From [Bacillus] selenitireducens MLS10 (GTDB taxonomy: Bacteria > Bacillota > Bacilli > Bacillales > Salisediminibacteriaceae), in assembly GCF_000093085.1 (NCBI RefSeq), contig NC_014219.1:434001-498000 (forward strand): a DNA stretch of 64,000 nt, written 5' to 3'. The first letter of the stretch is position 1. Every line of letters starts with the position of its first letter. Both the position numbers and the translations under genes were made by a program. Shown here one piece after another: positions 37,377-46,295 of this stretch. Under the pieces are notes generated by a model. It searched no databases. It was not told the origin of the DNA and worked only from the letters and a program-made list of their open reading frames with translations.

Positions 37377-38911
37377 AGGACAACCCGGTTACGGCCTTTG
37401 TTCTTCGCTTCATAGAGCGCTTCATCGGCAGAAGCAATGAGTTGTTCAAGGGAATCCCGGTCCGGTCGTGCTCCAGTGATCCCGATACTGATTGTAATCG
37501 TCCCGACCTGTGTAAAGGCTTTTCCAGCAATGGTTGCCCGAATGGCATCGAGGCGGATTTCCGCTTCTTTTTCTCGGGTTTCCGGCATCATGATGACGAA
37601 CTCTTCACCGCCCCAGCGGGCGAAAAGGTCTGATTCATCGAGCGCTTCACGTATCGACGTGGCGATTTCCTGCAGGGCCTGATCGCCGGTTTTATGGCCG
37701 TATGTGTCATTGATTTTTTTGAAGTGATCGATGTCAAGAAGGGCAACGGACAAAGGTGTCTTGTTCTTGACTGACAGCCTGATGAGACGATTTGCATGAT
37801 TGATAAAGGCATTGCGGTTCATTTGCCCGGTCAGTTGATCGGTGTGGGCAAGGTGTCTGATTTTTCTTCGTTCATAATAGAGGGTCGTAAAAAACACCGT
37901 CAGAATGCCGAAAAACCCGTTGACGTAGATGAATTCACGGTTGCGTTGTGCCGTGAGAGCCTGAAGGCCCTCATCGTGCATGGCGGTGATAAAATACCCG
38001 ACTGAGGTTTCCTCGAAGTTCGTAATCGGAACAAACTGGACCAGGTAATCGTCCCCGTCCACATCGATGGTGAAGTAAAAAGGCGCGTGATTCGGCAAAT
38101 GATCCTCGGCCCTTGTCCGGATCTGATGCTGCACGGCATAGTTTGCATAGATATCGTGCCGGTCCCGGTTCGGGGAAGCGAGTATGGCGTCACGGTCAAA
38201 ATAGTAATCATCGGAAATGAAAGAAGAAACGTAGTTATCCCGGTAATCGTCAAAGATGTTCCGGTCGACGACGTCATGATGCAAGATAAACAGGGTATTG
38301 TCCGTTGGATAAATATCGTTGAGAATTTGAATCGCGGCCTGCAAGGAAAGAGAAACCTCCCCTGAGCCGATTAGCTCCCCATCCGCGAGGAGCGGGAAGA
38401 CATAGCGGTAGCCATTGAATATCTTGCCCTCTTCAAAGCCTGAGACGCTGTTTCTCGTTCGATGGGTCTCGGCAATCGTCTCTCTCACGTCATAGAGCGG
38501 ATCCCCGTATTCATCCGGGGCGTGCATGCGAAGAAAGCTCGACCCATCCGGGAGGTGAAGGTGAAGCTGCCTGAAATTATACTGTCGGATTTGCAGGTAT
38601 GGATTGAGAAGCAGGGTGTAGGCATCGCTTCTAAGCCTGTCGAGACGGGCATCGTCGGCGTTCTCCGCTTCACGCATAATGTCGAGGATCTCCGGCTGAT
38701 TGATCAGACTGTGGTAAATGTAGGTTGCGAATTCCTGATAGGTGCCGGTAATGCTTTCAAGCTCTGATTGGAAAATGGCCATCTGTGCTTGGACGTCACG
38801 CTGCCGTTCCTTTTGGAAATTATCCGATACAAACCAGTTGGCGTACGCCCATGTGAGTGCGACAAACGCGAGTACTGTGATCAGTCCTTTATTCTTTGAG
38901 AGCAGCCTCAC
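37349..38911 (-). CDS. Membrane-bound diguanylate cyclase (GGDEF)
   Basis: A 520-residue protein with an N-terminal membrane helix (about 8-26), an external sensory domain of about 290 residues (Cache-like in size and position, NWF...YPTDNTLFILHHDVVDR), a second helix (about 325-345) and a C-terminal GGDEF domain (about 355-515) with ARWGGEEFVIMMPE, so the active site is intact. AGGAGG is 9 nt before the GTG at 38911 but only 3 nt from the ATG at 38917, so GTG is preferred. It should make c-di-GMP in response to an external ligand. The stop lies inside the 3' end of rnz on the other strand. Confidence 0.88.
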   Translation of the reverse strand: MRLLSKNKGLITVLAFVALTWAYANWFVSDNFQKERQRDVQAQMAIFQSELESITGTYQEFATYIYHSLINQPEILDIMREAENADDARLDRLRSDAYTLLLNPYLQIRQYNFRQLHLHLPDGSSFLRMHAPDEYGDPLYDVRETIAETHRTRNSVSGFEEGKIFNGYRYVFPLLADGELIGSGEVSLSLQAAIQILNDIYPTDNTLFILHHDVVDRNIFDDYRDNYVSSFISDDYYFDRDAILASPNRDRHDIYANYAVQHQIRTRAEDHLPNHAPFYFTIDVDGDDYLVQFVPITNFEETSVGYFITAMHDEGLQALTAQRNREFIYVNGFFGILTVFFTTLYYERRKIRHLAHTDQLTGQMNRNAFINHANRLIRLSVKNKTPLSVALLDIDHFKKINDTYGHKTGDQALQEIATSIREALDESDLFARWGGEEFVIMMPETREKEAEIRLDAIRATIAGKAFTQVGTITISIGITGARPDRDSLEQLIASADEALYEAKNKGRNRVVLYRSPRSNE

Positions 38912-38940
38912 GGGCATTCACCTCCTGCGATTTTGTCAGA

Positions 38941-39675
38941 TTATACGAGCAGCATCACCGCGCCGATAAACGACAGGATGAGCACAATACGGTTAAAGAG
39001 CGCCTGCGGAATCCATGGCAAAAGCCTGATGCCAAGCCACGTGCCGGCGAGGATCATCGGAATCATCAGTGCGTTGATGGTCAGGGTATGTAAGGTGATC
39101 AGGCCGAGATACATAAAGAGAGGAACCTTAATGAGGTTCACCGTGAGGAAGAACCAGGCTCCGGTTCCGACAAACTGGAGCTTCGAGAGACCGTAGCTTA
39201 AGAAGAAGAGTGTCATGACAGGCCCTGCGGCATTGCCGATCATTGTCGTAAAGCCGCCGAGCGTCCCCATCCCGATGACGAACCAGAGCGGTTTCGTCCC
39301 TTGTGTATTTCTTTGAAGACCTTTAAAGCTCTGAAGCAGGATCATGCCGATGACGATGAGGCCGATGCCGATCTCGATGGGTCTGCTTTCCGTAACGGTA
39401 AACAAAAGAATGAAACCGAGGATCAGTCCGCCGGATACCCAGGGGATGAGCCGGGTCAGGATCGGCCAGTCGACGGACCTCCTGTAGTAAGTCACAGCAA
39501 CGATGTCCCCGACGATCAGTATCGGCAAAACGATCCCGATGGATTCCCGTGCCGGGAATACCGTTGCCATCAGTGTAACGACAAGGATACCGAGTGCGGG
39601 AATGCCTGTCTTGGCAAGCCCGATCATCACCCCTGTAGCGACAATGACGAGCCATTGAATGAGTTCCAAATCCAT
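38941..39675 (-). CDS. TSUP family permease (TauE/SafE type)
   Basis: A 244-residue membrane protein of about seven to eight helices with the TSUP pattern, including GLAKTGIPALGILVVTL near the N-terminus and IGMGTLGGFTTMIGNAAGPVMTLFFLSYG in the second half. Members export sulfite, sulfoacetate or other small organosulfur anions. AAAGGA precedes the ATG at 39675 at good spacing; an upstream ATG at 39705 is rejected. The GGDEF gene begins 29 bp after its stop on the same strand, so the two may form an operon. Confidence 0.88.
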   Translation of the reverse strand: MDLELIQWLVIVATGVMIGLAKTGIPALGILVVTLMATVFPARESIGIVLPILIVGDIVAVTYYRRSVDWPILTRLIPWVSGGLILGFILLFTVTESRPIEIGIGLIVIGMILLQSFKGLQRNTQGTKPLWFVIGMGTLGGFTTMIGNAAGPVMTLFFLSYGLSKLQFVGTGAWFFLTVNLIKVPLFMYLGLITLHTLTINALMIPMILAGTWLGIRLLPWIPQALFNRIVLILSFIGAVMLLV

Positions 39676-39808
39676 GATGAGGGGTCCTTTCTCAAACGTT
39701 TTCATTCAGTGTACCATGAATGATGCTGTGAGGTTCAGATTCTTTGCGGAGCCGCGTCTCAGCCGATATACTGAAACGGTGAGAACCAACAGACGGAGGA
39801 GTGATGGC

Positions 39809-40984
39809 ATGCGTTTTGATGAGCAGATCGCCCGGGACCGTACATATTCGGTGAAGTGGGACCGGACAGAAGCGGTGTTTCAGACGAAGGAAGAGATCTT
39901 GCCGATGTGGGTGGCGGATATGGATTTCAAGCCGCCCGAGGGTGTACTCGGCGTCATGAATGAACGGCTTCAGCATGGGATTTTTGGCTATACCTTTGTG
40001 GATGACGAAGTGACGGACACCGTCCGCAACTGGATGAAAACCAGGCACGGATGGGATGTGGACAGGGCCTGGATCAGCTATTCGACGGGTGTTGTGCCGT
40101 CGCTTGCAAAGACGGTACAGGCCTTCACGGAACCGGGGGAGCGGGTATTGATTCAGTCGCCCGTTTATCCGCCGTTTTTCTCCATGGTGACAGAGAACGG
40201 GCGGGAAGTGGAGAACTGTCAGCTCGTGGAGACCGATGGGGAATACCGCATCGATTTCACCGCCTTTGAAGAGGCGGCGGCAAAACCGGATGTGAAGCTG
40301 TTCTTTCTCTGTTCACCCCATAACCCTGTTGGCCGTGTGTGGACGAAAGAAGAACTGACGGCGCTTGCGGATATTTGCCTCGCCCACGGCGTTGTGATTG
40401 TGGCTGATGAGATTCATTCGGATCTGATCATGGCCGGACAGACCCATGTGCCGATTGCTTCTCTTTCAGAGGATATCAGTCATCAGACCGTGACGCTCTC
40501 TGCGCCGAGTAAGACGTTTAATCTCGCAGGGCTGCAGGCCTCGTTTGTCATTGCCGAGAATGAGGAATACAGAAAAAAGCTCGCCGGGGTGGACCGCAGT
40601 CAGGGGAACTTCACCCTGAATACCTTCGGGATTCTTGCCATGAAAACGGCTTATGAAACGGGAGGCGAGTGGCTCAGTGAGCTGAATGCCTATATCGAAG
40701 AGAACGCCAGGACCGTGCAAACGTTTCTTGAAAAAGAAGTGCCTGAGATCCGGATGGTCACGCCGGAAGCGACGTATCTCCTTTGGCTTGACTGCAGGGA
40801 GGTCGGTCTCGATGACAAGGCCCTCGAGAAGCTGTTCGTTGAGGACGGCAAGATCGGGTTCAACTGGGGGCATACATTTGGTGCCGGTGGCGAAGGGTTT
40901 GTCCGCATGAATGTGGCTTGCCCGCGAAAGACCGTGGAAGAAGGGCTCGAACGAATGAAAGCAGCAATCAAAAAACACGGATAA
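39809..40984 (+). CDS. MalY/PatB-type cystathionine beta-lyase (PLP aminotransferase fold)
   Basis: A 391-residue class I/II PLP enzyme. It begins MRFDEQIARDRTYSVKWD, has LPMWVADMDFKPP near residue 35, the PLP-holding Asp/Tyr region VIVADEIHSDL, and the Schiff-base Lys in APSKTFNLAG. PatB/MalY proteins cleave C-S bonds of cystathionine or cysteine conjugates to pyruvate, ammonia and a thiol. GGAGGA lies 8 nt before the ATG at 39809; the longer upstream frame runs over the promoter and is rejected. Its position beside a TSUP permease agrees with sulfur amino-acid metabolism. Confidence 0.9.
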   Translation: MRFDEQIARDRTYSVKWDRTEAVFQTKEEILPMWVADMDFKPPEGVLGVMNERLQHGIFGYTFVDDEVTDTVRNWMKTRHGWDVDRAWISYSTGVVPSLAKTVQAFTEPGERVLIQSPVYPPFFSMVTENGREVENCQLVETDGEYRIDFTAFEEAAAKPDVKLFFLCSPHNPVGRVWTKEELTALADICLAHGVVIVADEIHSDLIMAGQTHVPIASLSEDISHQTVTLSAPSKTFNLAGLQASFVIAENEEYRKKLAGVDRSQGNFTLNTFGILAMKTAYETGGEWLSELNAYIEENARTVQTFLEKEVPEIRMVTPEATYLLWLDCREVGLDDKALEKLFVEDGKIGFNWGHTFGAGGEGFVRMNVACPRKTVEEGLERMKAAIKKHG

Positions 40985-41002
40985 AAGAAAATAAGTAATG
41001 AG

Positions 41003-41036
41003 AACCTTGTCCTGACTTAATGGGCAAGGTTTTTTG
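41003..41036 (+). terminator. Rho-independent terminator after the MalY-type gene
   Basis: AACCTTGTCC (41003-41012) pairs with GGGCAAGGTT (41022-41031) with one G-U pair, and six T follow. It closes the ordinary chromosome segment before the polysaccharide locus. Confidence 0.88.
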
Positions 41037-41059
41037 CATTGAAATTGTTTTATAGTGAA

Positions 41060-41122
41060 GTCAAAAAAGTGCACGATTCAGTCATTATAGTCAGCTTTTT
41101 GAATCCGATTCCTTTTTATACT
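41060..41122 (+). promoter_or_regulatory. Importer promoter with direct-repeat activator sites (AraC-type candidate)
   Basis: GTCA-N6-TGCAC at 41060-41074 is followed 21 bp later by GTCA-N6-TCAGC (41081-41095). A -10-like TATACT lies at 41117-41122, 22 bp after the second unit, and there is no good -35 box. The same arrangement occurs before the binding-protein gene and the GH112 gene of this locus. Likely binding sites of the YesN-like regulator encoded at 46296. Confidence 0.65.
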
Positions 41123-41155
41123 TGATATACAGATGAAAACGAAGAGGTGATCATT

Positions 41156-42139
41156 ATGGGATTAAAGGAGAACGCGGCGGTGAAATTTCAGGATGAGGAA
41201 ATGGAACAAAATTTTCAACAGGAAGCTCCACCTCCAAAGAAAGCATCCAGGAGCAGGATGAAACGTCATGAAGCGATGATGGGCTGGCTTTTCTTGTTGC
41301 CAGAGATGATTGGACTCGCTTTTTTGTATGTCTTCCCACTTGGATTTTCGCTCTTTTTAAGCTTCAGCGAATGGAATCTGATTGGCGGTTTTTCAGAAAT
41401 CAGGTTTATAGGTTTAGATAATTTCGTTCAGATGTTCCAAGATCCAAGAGTATGGGGAGCGTTGAGGAATAATATCTTCTATACGTTTATGGTTGTACCA
41501 ATCTCGATGATGATTGCCCTGCTGTTGGCTGTGTTGATTCATAATAAAGTATATTTACGGGACTATTTTAAAGTGGCGTTTTTCATTCCTTATATCTCTT
41601 CAATTATTGCTGTTGGTGCGGTTTGGCGAGCGCTTTATCACCCCACTCAGGGACCGATTAATCAATTTCTGATGAGTATCGGGATTGAAAATCCCCCGGG
41701 CTGGTTAGCTGATACAAGCACATCGCTGATCGCGATCATCATCATTACGATTTGGACATTAATTGGTTATGTGGTCATTATCTACATTGCGGGGCTATCG
41801 AATATTCCGGATTCTCTTTATGAAGCGGCTGATGTGGATGGGGCGAAGCCCTATCAGAAATTCATTCATATTACGATGCCTCTGTTGGGTCCAACTCACA
41901 TGTTTCTGGCGATTACGCTGCTGATCGGCTCTTTCAAGGTTTTTGATTTAATTGCCTTTTTGACCCAGGGTGGACCGATCAATTCTTCACAGGTTCTTGT
42001 TTATCTGATTTATGAGGAAGGATTCCAGAGGTTTAACATGGGGTATGCTTCAGCGATTTCTTGGTTATTATTTGCTGTTGTTGGTATATTGACGTTTTTG
42101 ACCTGGCAAGTTCAAAATGCAAAGCAGTTTAAATCTTAA
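41156..42139 (+). CDS. ABC transporter permease, MalF/UgpA-type (polysaccharide locus)
   Basis: A 327-residue permease with a charged N-terminal tail, six hydrophobic segments and the EAA loop EAADVDGAKPYQKFIHITMP. GAGGTG is 6 nt before the ATG. It is codirectional with a second permease and a binding protein downstream; together they import an oligosaccharide fragment, presumably an unsaturated uronate-containing one given the neighbours. Codons are noticeably richer in A/T than those of the galactoside permeases at 561-2293, which are not close copies. Confidence 0.9.
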   Translation: MGLKENAAVKFQDEEMEQNFQQEAPPPKKASRSRMKRHEAMMGWLFLLPEMIGLAFLYVFPLGFSLFLSFSEWNLIGGFSEIRFIGLDNFVQMFQDPRVWGALRNNIFYTFMVVPISMMIALLLAVLIHNKVYLRDYFKVAFFIPYISSIIAVGAVWRALYHPTQGPINQFLMSIGIENPPGWLADTSTSLIAIIIITIWTLIGYVVIIYIAGLSNIPDSLYEAADVDGAKPYQKFIHITMPLLGPTHMFLAITLLIGSFKVFDLIAFLTQGGPINSSQVLVYLIYEEGFQRFNMGYASAISWLLFAVVGILTFLTWQVQNAKQFKS

Positions 42140-42156
42140 ATCGGGAGGTGAGCGTT

Positions 42157-42984
42157 ATGAAACTCAATAAAATGAAATTGATCAATACAATTGTACTCGG
42201 AGTTTTATCTGTCTTTTTTCTCGCACCATTGATTTGGATGCTCTCTGCATCGTTCAAGTTTGAATCAGATGTATTAGTATTTCCCATTGAATGGATTCCG
42301 AGAAATATTAATGTAGTCAATAACTTTAAAGCGGTGTGGATGGAGAACATTCCGTTCTATCTTTTCTATTGGAACTCGATTAAACTGGCTTCAATCATGA
42401 CACTTGGGACACTTCTTATCTCATCGATGGCCGCGTTCAGTTTGACGAAGTTACATTTTAAAGGACAAAACATTATTTTCTTTGCCATGATTACCCTGAT
42501 GATTATTCCGGAGCAGTCAACGCTGGTGCCGCGTTTTATAATGATCCGGTGGATGGGGCTGTATAACACACATGAAGCATTGATTATCATGGGGATTTTT
42601 TCTATCTACTTCACCTTCCTGATGAGGCAGTATATGCTGTCGATCGAAAATGATTATATCGAGGCTGCAAAAATTGATGGGGCGAATTATTTCACGATTT
42701 ACTGGCGGATTATTTTGCCTTTGGCCAGGCCGATTCTTGCAACTGTAGGAATCATTAAGTTCATCTGGGTGTGGAATGATTATCAGAATCCGCTTATTTT
42801 TCTATTTAGTAAAGAATTATATCCTATTACCATGGGCATGCAGCTTTTTCAGGACGACTTTTCAAATAACTATGCCATCCTGATGATGGCATCTGTATCT
42901 GCGATTATTCCTCTGGTTATCGTGTTTATCATCCTTCAAAAACATGTAATTGCAGGTATTTCTCTCGGAGGAGTAAAAGGCTAA
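42157..42984 (+). CDS. ABC transporter permease, MalG-type (polysaccharide locus)
   Basis: The 275-residue partner permease, with an N-terminal helix followed by five more and the EAA loop EAAKIDGANYFTIYWRIILP. GGGAGG is 8 nt before the ATG at 42157; the GTG at 42148 sits within that site and is rejected. It follows the first permease by 17 bp. The next gene, the binding protein, has its own promoter, an unusual order in which the receptor is last. Confidence 0.9.
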   Translation: MKLNKMKLINTIVLGVLSVFFLAPLIWMLSASFKFESDVLVFPIEWIPRNINVVNNFKAVWMENIPFYLFYWNSIKLASIMTLGTLLISSMAAFSLTKLHFKGQNIIFFAMITLMIIPEQSTLVPRFIMIRWMGLYNTHEALIIMGIFSIYFTFLMRQYMLSIENDYIEAAKIDGANYFTIYWRIILPLARPILATVGIIKFIWVWNDYQNPLIFLFSKELYPITMGMQLFQDDFSNNYAILMMASVSAIIPLVIVFIILQKHVIAGISLGGVKG

Positions 42985-42985
42985 G

Positions 42986-43068
42986 GTCAAGACTGTGCAC
43001 AAGGATATCAATATTGTTCACCTTTAATGAAATTACAGGTGGCTATAATAGACTTGTAAGCGCTATTA
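42986..43068 (+). promoter_or_regulatory. Binding-protein promoter with direct-repeat sites and cre-like sequence
   Basis: GTCA-N6-TGCAC (42986-43000) is followed exactly 21 bp later by ATCA-N6-TTCAC (43007-43021). TATAAT (43044-43049) lies 23 bp beyond. Immediately downstream, TGTAAGCGCTATTA (43055-43068) fits the CcpA cre consensus at 13 of 14 positions and would cover the start of transcription. Activation by the AraC-type regulator and catabolite repression are both plausible. Confidence 0.62.
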
Positions 43069-43087
43069 TATAAGAGGAGGGTCTACA

Positions 43088-44470
43088 ATGAAAAAACAAA
43101 GAATGGTACAGGCTGCAATGGCAGGCACACTGGTTGTTTTAGCCGCATGCGGCAATGAGAATGTCGATGAAGCGGGAGCGGAAAATCAGTCTCAAAATGA
43201 AAATGACGTAAATAATGCGGCTGAAGAAATGAACGAAGCCGATCAAGAACCGGTGACAATCAAATGGTACAACTGGGACAATGATGTGATGGCACAAACG
43301 TCTGAGCAGTATATTGCTGACTTTGAAGAAGAATACCCACATATCACAGTTGAATCAATTTCCATGGTACCGGGTGATTCACTGGGAACCTTGCAAAATC
43401 TTGATATCCTTCTTTCTTCAGGAGAAAAAGTTGATGTCATTTCATTTCCAAATGTCGACAGCCTCTATCAACGAGCAGAGATGGGAGCTTTGGCTCCGCT
43501 CGATGAATTTTATGACAATGAAGGTATCACGCCAAATGATGAGTATTTTATAAATCCAATGGTAAATGACGATTACTACGGGATTCAGTACAATGCGACA
43601 CTCAACTTCATGATGTTAAACAAGGATGCTTTTGATGAAGCCGGTCTTGATATTCCTGATGCAAGCTGGACTTGGGCAGATTTTGAAGAGTATGCCGGGC
43701 AGCTTGTCAATAAAGAAGGAGATAATCAGCGATATGGTGCTTATTTCCATACGTGGCCGTTATACATGAATCCTCCTGCACAGACGTTAATGAAGCATCC
43801 GTTCCTCTATGAAGATGGAACAACGAACTTTGCAGATGAGTCGTTCCCGGAAATGTTTGCAATGAGAGAGCGTCTTGAAACAGAAGGGATTACAAAGACA
43901 TATGCAGAGTCACTCGGTGCAGATCTTGGTTACCGTACAGAGTATTTTAATGAGAACGCCTCAATGCTATTGACCGGTTCATGGATGATTGGAGAAGCCG
44001 GTGATACGGATCTCAATCCGCATGATTTCACAACGGCTTTTGCACCAGTTCCGGTTTTAAATGAGGGTGATCCTTCTGAATACTACATGGGTGGGAATTT
44101 CTTCGGAATTGGTAACACCAGTGAGTATAAAGACGAAGCATATCTGTTTGCGAGACATGTCTCAACAAATCTGTCTGACTCACGCTCTGAGCTTCCGGGT
44201 TGGAAAAAAGGAGACCCACAGCCGGTTGTAGAACGGATGATTGATGGTAATGAAGATCAAATTGATGTTGATTCTCTGATGTATACACTGTTCGGGGATG
44301 ATATTTCTTATCTTGATGCTTCGCAGATCAGCATTACGTATGCAGGAGAACTCGATTCGATTCTAGTTGACGGTTTTGGGATGTATATGCTGGATAATGA
44401 ACCGCTTGATGAAGTGCAGGCTTGGATGGTAGAGGAAGCAACAAAGGTTATTGACAGCTACAACGAATAA
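43088..44470 (+). CDS. ABC transporter sugar-binding lipoprotein (family 1)
   Basis: A 460-residue lipoprotein: signal peptide with lipobox ending at Cys21 (VVLAAC), an acidic Asn/Glu-rich linker (about 22-55), and a family 1 extracellular binding domain (TIKWYNWDNDVMAQTSEQYIADFEEEYP onward). AGGAGG precedes the ATG. It should capture the oligosaccharide carried by the two permeases upstream. The strongly acidic surface agrees with a salty habitat, as inference. A hairpin follows its stop, so its mRNA may be more abundant than that of the sensor gene downstream. Confidence 0.92.
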   Translation: MKKQRMVQAAMAGTLVVLAACGNENVDEAGAENQSQNENDVNNAAEEMNEADQEPVTIKWYNWDNDVMAQTSEQYIADFEEEYPHITVESISMVPGDSLGTLQNLDILLSSGEKVDVISFPNVDSLYQRAEMGALAPLDEFYDNEGITPNDEYFINPMVNDDYYGIQYNATLNFMMLNKDAFDEAGLDIPDASWTWADFEEYAGQLVNKEGDNQRYGAYFHTWPLYMNPPAQTLMKHPFLYEDGTTNFADESFPEMFAMRERLETEGITKTYAESLGADLGYRTEYFNENASMLLTGSWMIGEAGDTDLNPHDFTTAFAPVPVLNEGDPSEYYMGGNFFGIGNTSEYKDEAYLFARHVSTNLSDSRSELPGWKKGDPQPVVERMIDGNEDQIDVDSLMYTLFGDDISYLDASQISITYAGELDSILVDGFGMYMLDNEPLDEVQAWMVEEATKVIDSYNE

Positions 44471-44505
44471 TCGACTTGAATACAAGATGACGTGACAGCT
44501 TCTCT

Positions 44506-44541
44506 TGAGCCCGATAAACAACGACATGTTTATCGGGCTCA
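44506..44541 (+). terminator. Terminator-like hairpin after the binding-protein gene
   Basis: TGAGCCCGATAAACA (44506-44520) pairs perfectly with TGTTTATCGGGCTCA (44527-44541), a 15-bp stem with a 6-nt loop. The T-run is broken (GAGACTATTTTC), so partial read-through into the two-component genes is likely. Confidence 0.75.
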
Positions 44542-44583
44542 GAGACTATTTTCATATAGCGGTTGGTATAGGAGGAATGGAGC

Positions 44584-46290
44584 ATGAACAGACTGCGAAG
44601 GCAAATATTCTCAAAATCATACAGTCGGCGTATTCAGTTCATGTTCGCTTTGTTTATCTTGCTTCCCACGATTACCCTGTCTATTATTACCTATCAGTCA
44701 GATAAGCAGAACATTGCAGAAAAGATGGATTTCTATAACGAAACCATCATTGATGTTATCGCGAATGACATCGACAAACTGACAAATGATCTGATTTTTT
44801 CTTCGCATTTTCTTATACAGGATAAAGGATTCAAGAGCGCTATTGCAGAAATCAGTGATCGGGATGGTATCCAGAGTCTTACGGCTTTTCAGCAGTTTGA
44901 ATATATCAGAGAACGTTTTTTGTCGATGGAGACAAGAACGTTAAATCAAAATATCAGTATGTTCTATCTGAATGATGCAGGATTGATTGTCACGTCGCGA
45001 AGCATGCCATTATCTCAGGAAGATATTCAGAGGCAGTGGCTGTCTGTCAGTGAAAATCTGAATTTGCAAACTGAAATGATCATTCAGTATTTGGGTAAAA
45101 GTTATGACGGATCCCAACACTATTTTACCAGGGTAATCCCCCGTGATTTGAGTACAGGTAATCAGGGTTTATTAACCATTATTGTATCCGATGATTATTT
45201 CCAACAGCTGTTTGAACCGGTCAGCTCCGGTGCGATCAGGTTAAATGATGATAAAGGAAACATGATTGCCGGGAGTGAGATCGATACCGCTGCCCGCGAC
45301 TCCTTACTCGAGAGGACGGTATCGCCTTTTGGATGGAGTCTGTATTACGAAACGCCGAGTCAACAGATCAATGAAGAGCTGAATCAAAGTTTTTACAGCA
45401 GTTTGATGATCATATTCTTTCTGTTTGTCGTATTTATTATGCTATCGATGAAATCGGCCCGTCAGCTTTCTCGTCCAGTTGAAGAACTGAAATTGGTTGC
45501 CGATCAGTTTAGTCAAGGGAACAGAGGGGCAAGATTTCAAGTCACGGGAGAAGATGAAATACAGTCACTGGGTGTATCGGTCAACCATATGCTTGATGAA
45601 ATTAACGACTTGATCGAACGAATTGAAAAAAAAGAAACACAAAAACGGGAATTGGAACTTCATGCACTCTATGAACAAATTCGACCGCATTTTTTAATGA
45701 ATACGTTAAATTCCATTCGCTGCAGTCTAGAGATGGAGGATGATGAGTTTCATAGTAAAAAATTGTACTCTTTAACAATGTTGCTGCGTAAGTATTTAAA
45801 AATTAATGAACCTTCAACTCTTCGAAATGAAGTGGAACTGTTAACCCACTATATTGACATTATGGAGATGAGAAAGGGAAGATCCTATTGGCTGAAAGCG
45901 TGGCTTTCAGAGGAGACACATGAAGTTGAAATTCCATTTTTGACGTTGCAACCTATAATTGAAAATGCGATCCTCCATGCCTTCGAAGATCCCGAGCACC
46001 ATCCAATCATGGAGATTCGTGCAGAGATAAAAGACGAATGGTTTCATGTGACGGTTTGGGATAATGGATCAGGCATCTCTCAGAGTAAGGTTGATCAATT
46101 AAACCGGTCGCTAAAAGATACACGCTTGGAATATTCCAAGCAGCAAGGTGATTCATTGGGACTTGTCAATATTGCTGAGCGACTGAAGCTGACGTTCAGC
46201 GAACGGGCAACTCTTGTGATAAACAGTGAACGAGGCAAGGGAACAACGGTTCAGATTCTCATACCTGTGTCTGATATGAAGGGAGAGTGA
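44584..46290 (+). CDS. YesM-like sensor histidine kinase
   Basis: A 568-residue kinase with two membrane helices (about 18-38 and 273-293) flanking an external sensor domain of about 235 residues, a HAMP domain (about 295-345), a His kinase family 5 dimerisation segment with phosphoacceptor in LYEQIRPHFLMNTLNS, and a HATPase domain (NAILHAF, WDNGSGIS, SLGLVNIAERL). AGGAGGAATGG precedes the ATG. It is paired with the AraC-type regulator by a 4-9 bp junction. Such pairs in Bacillus control carbohydrate importers and polysaccharide lyases; it likely senses an extracellular oligosaccharide. Confidence 0.92.
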   Translation: MNRLRRQIFSKSYSRRIQFMFALFILLPTITLSIITYQSDKQNIAEKMDFYNETIIDVIANDIDKLTNDLIFSSHFLIQDKGFKSAIAEISDRDGIQSLTAFQQFEYIRERFLSMETRTLNQNISMFYLNDAGLIVTSRSMPLSQEDIQRQWLSVSENLNLQTEMIIQYLGKSYDGSQHYFTRVIPRDLSTGNQGLLTIIVSDDYFQQLFEPVSSGAIRLNDDKGNMIAGSEIDTAARDSLLERTVSPFGWSLYYETPSQQINEELNQSFYSSLMIIFFLFVVFIMLSMKSARQLSRPVEELKLVADQFSQGNRGARFQVTGEDEIQSLGVSVNHMLDEINDLIERIEKKETQKRELELHALYEQIRPHFLMNTLNSIRCSLEMEDDEFHSKKLYSLTMLLRKYLKINEPSTLRNEVELLTHYIDIMEMRKGRSYWLKAWLSEETHEVEIPFLTLQPIIENAILHAFEDPEHHPIMEIRAEIKDEWFHVTVWDNGSGISQSKVDQLNRSLKDTRLEYSKQQGDSLGLVNIAERLKLTFSERATLVINSERGKGTTVQILIPVSDMKGE

Positions 46291-46295
46291 CGATC

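Noticed and set aside
39659-39808. N-terminal extension of the MalY-type lyase
   Set aside because: It crosses the divergent intergenic region and lacks a ribosome site; the family N-terminus begins at 39809.
41131-41146. Possible cre site before the polysaccharide importer
   Set aside because: TGAAAACGAAGAGG misses the conserved 3' end of the consensus and overlaps the ribosome site; the match is too weak to list.
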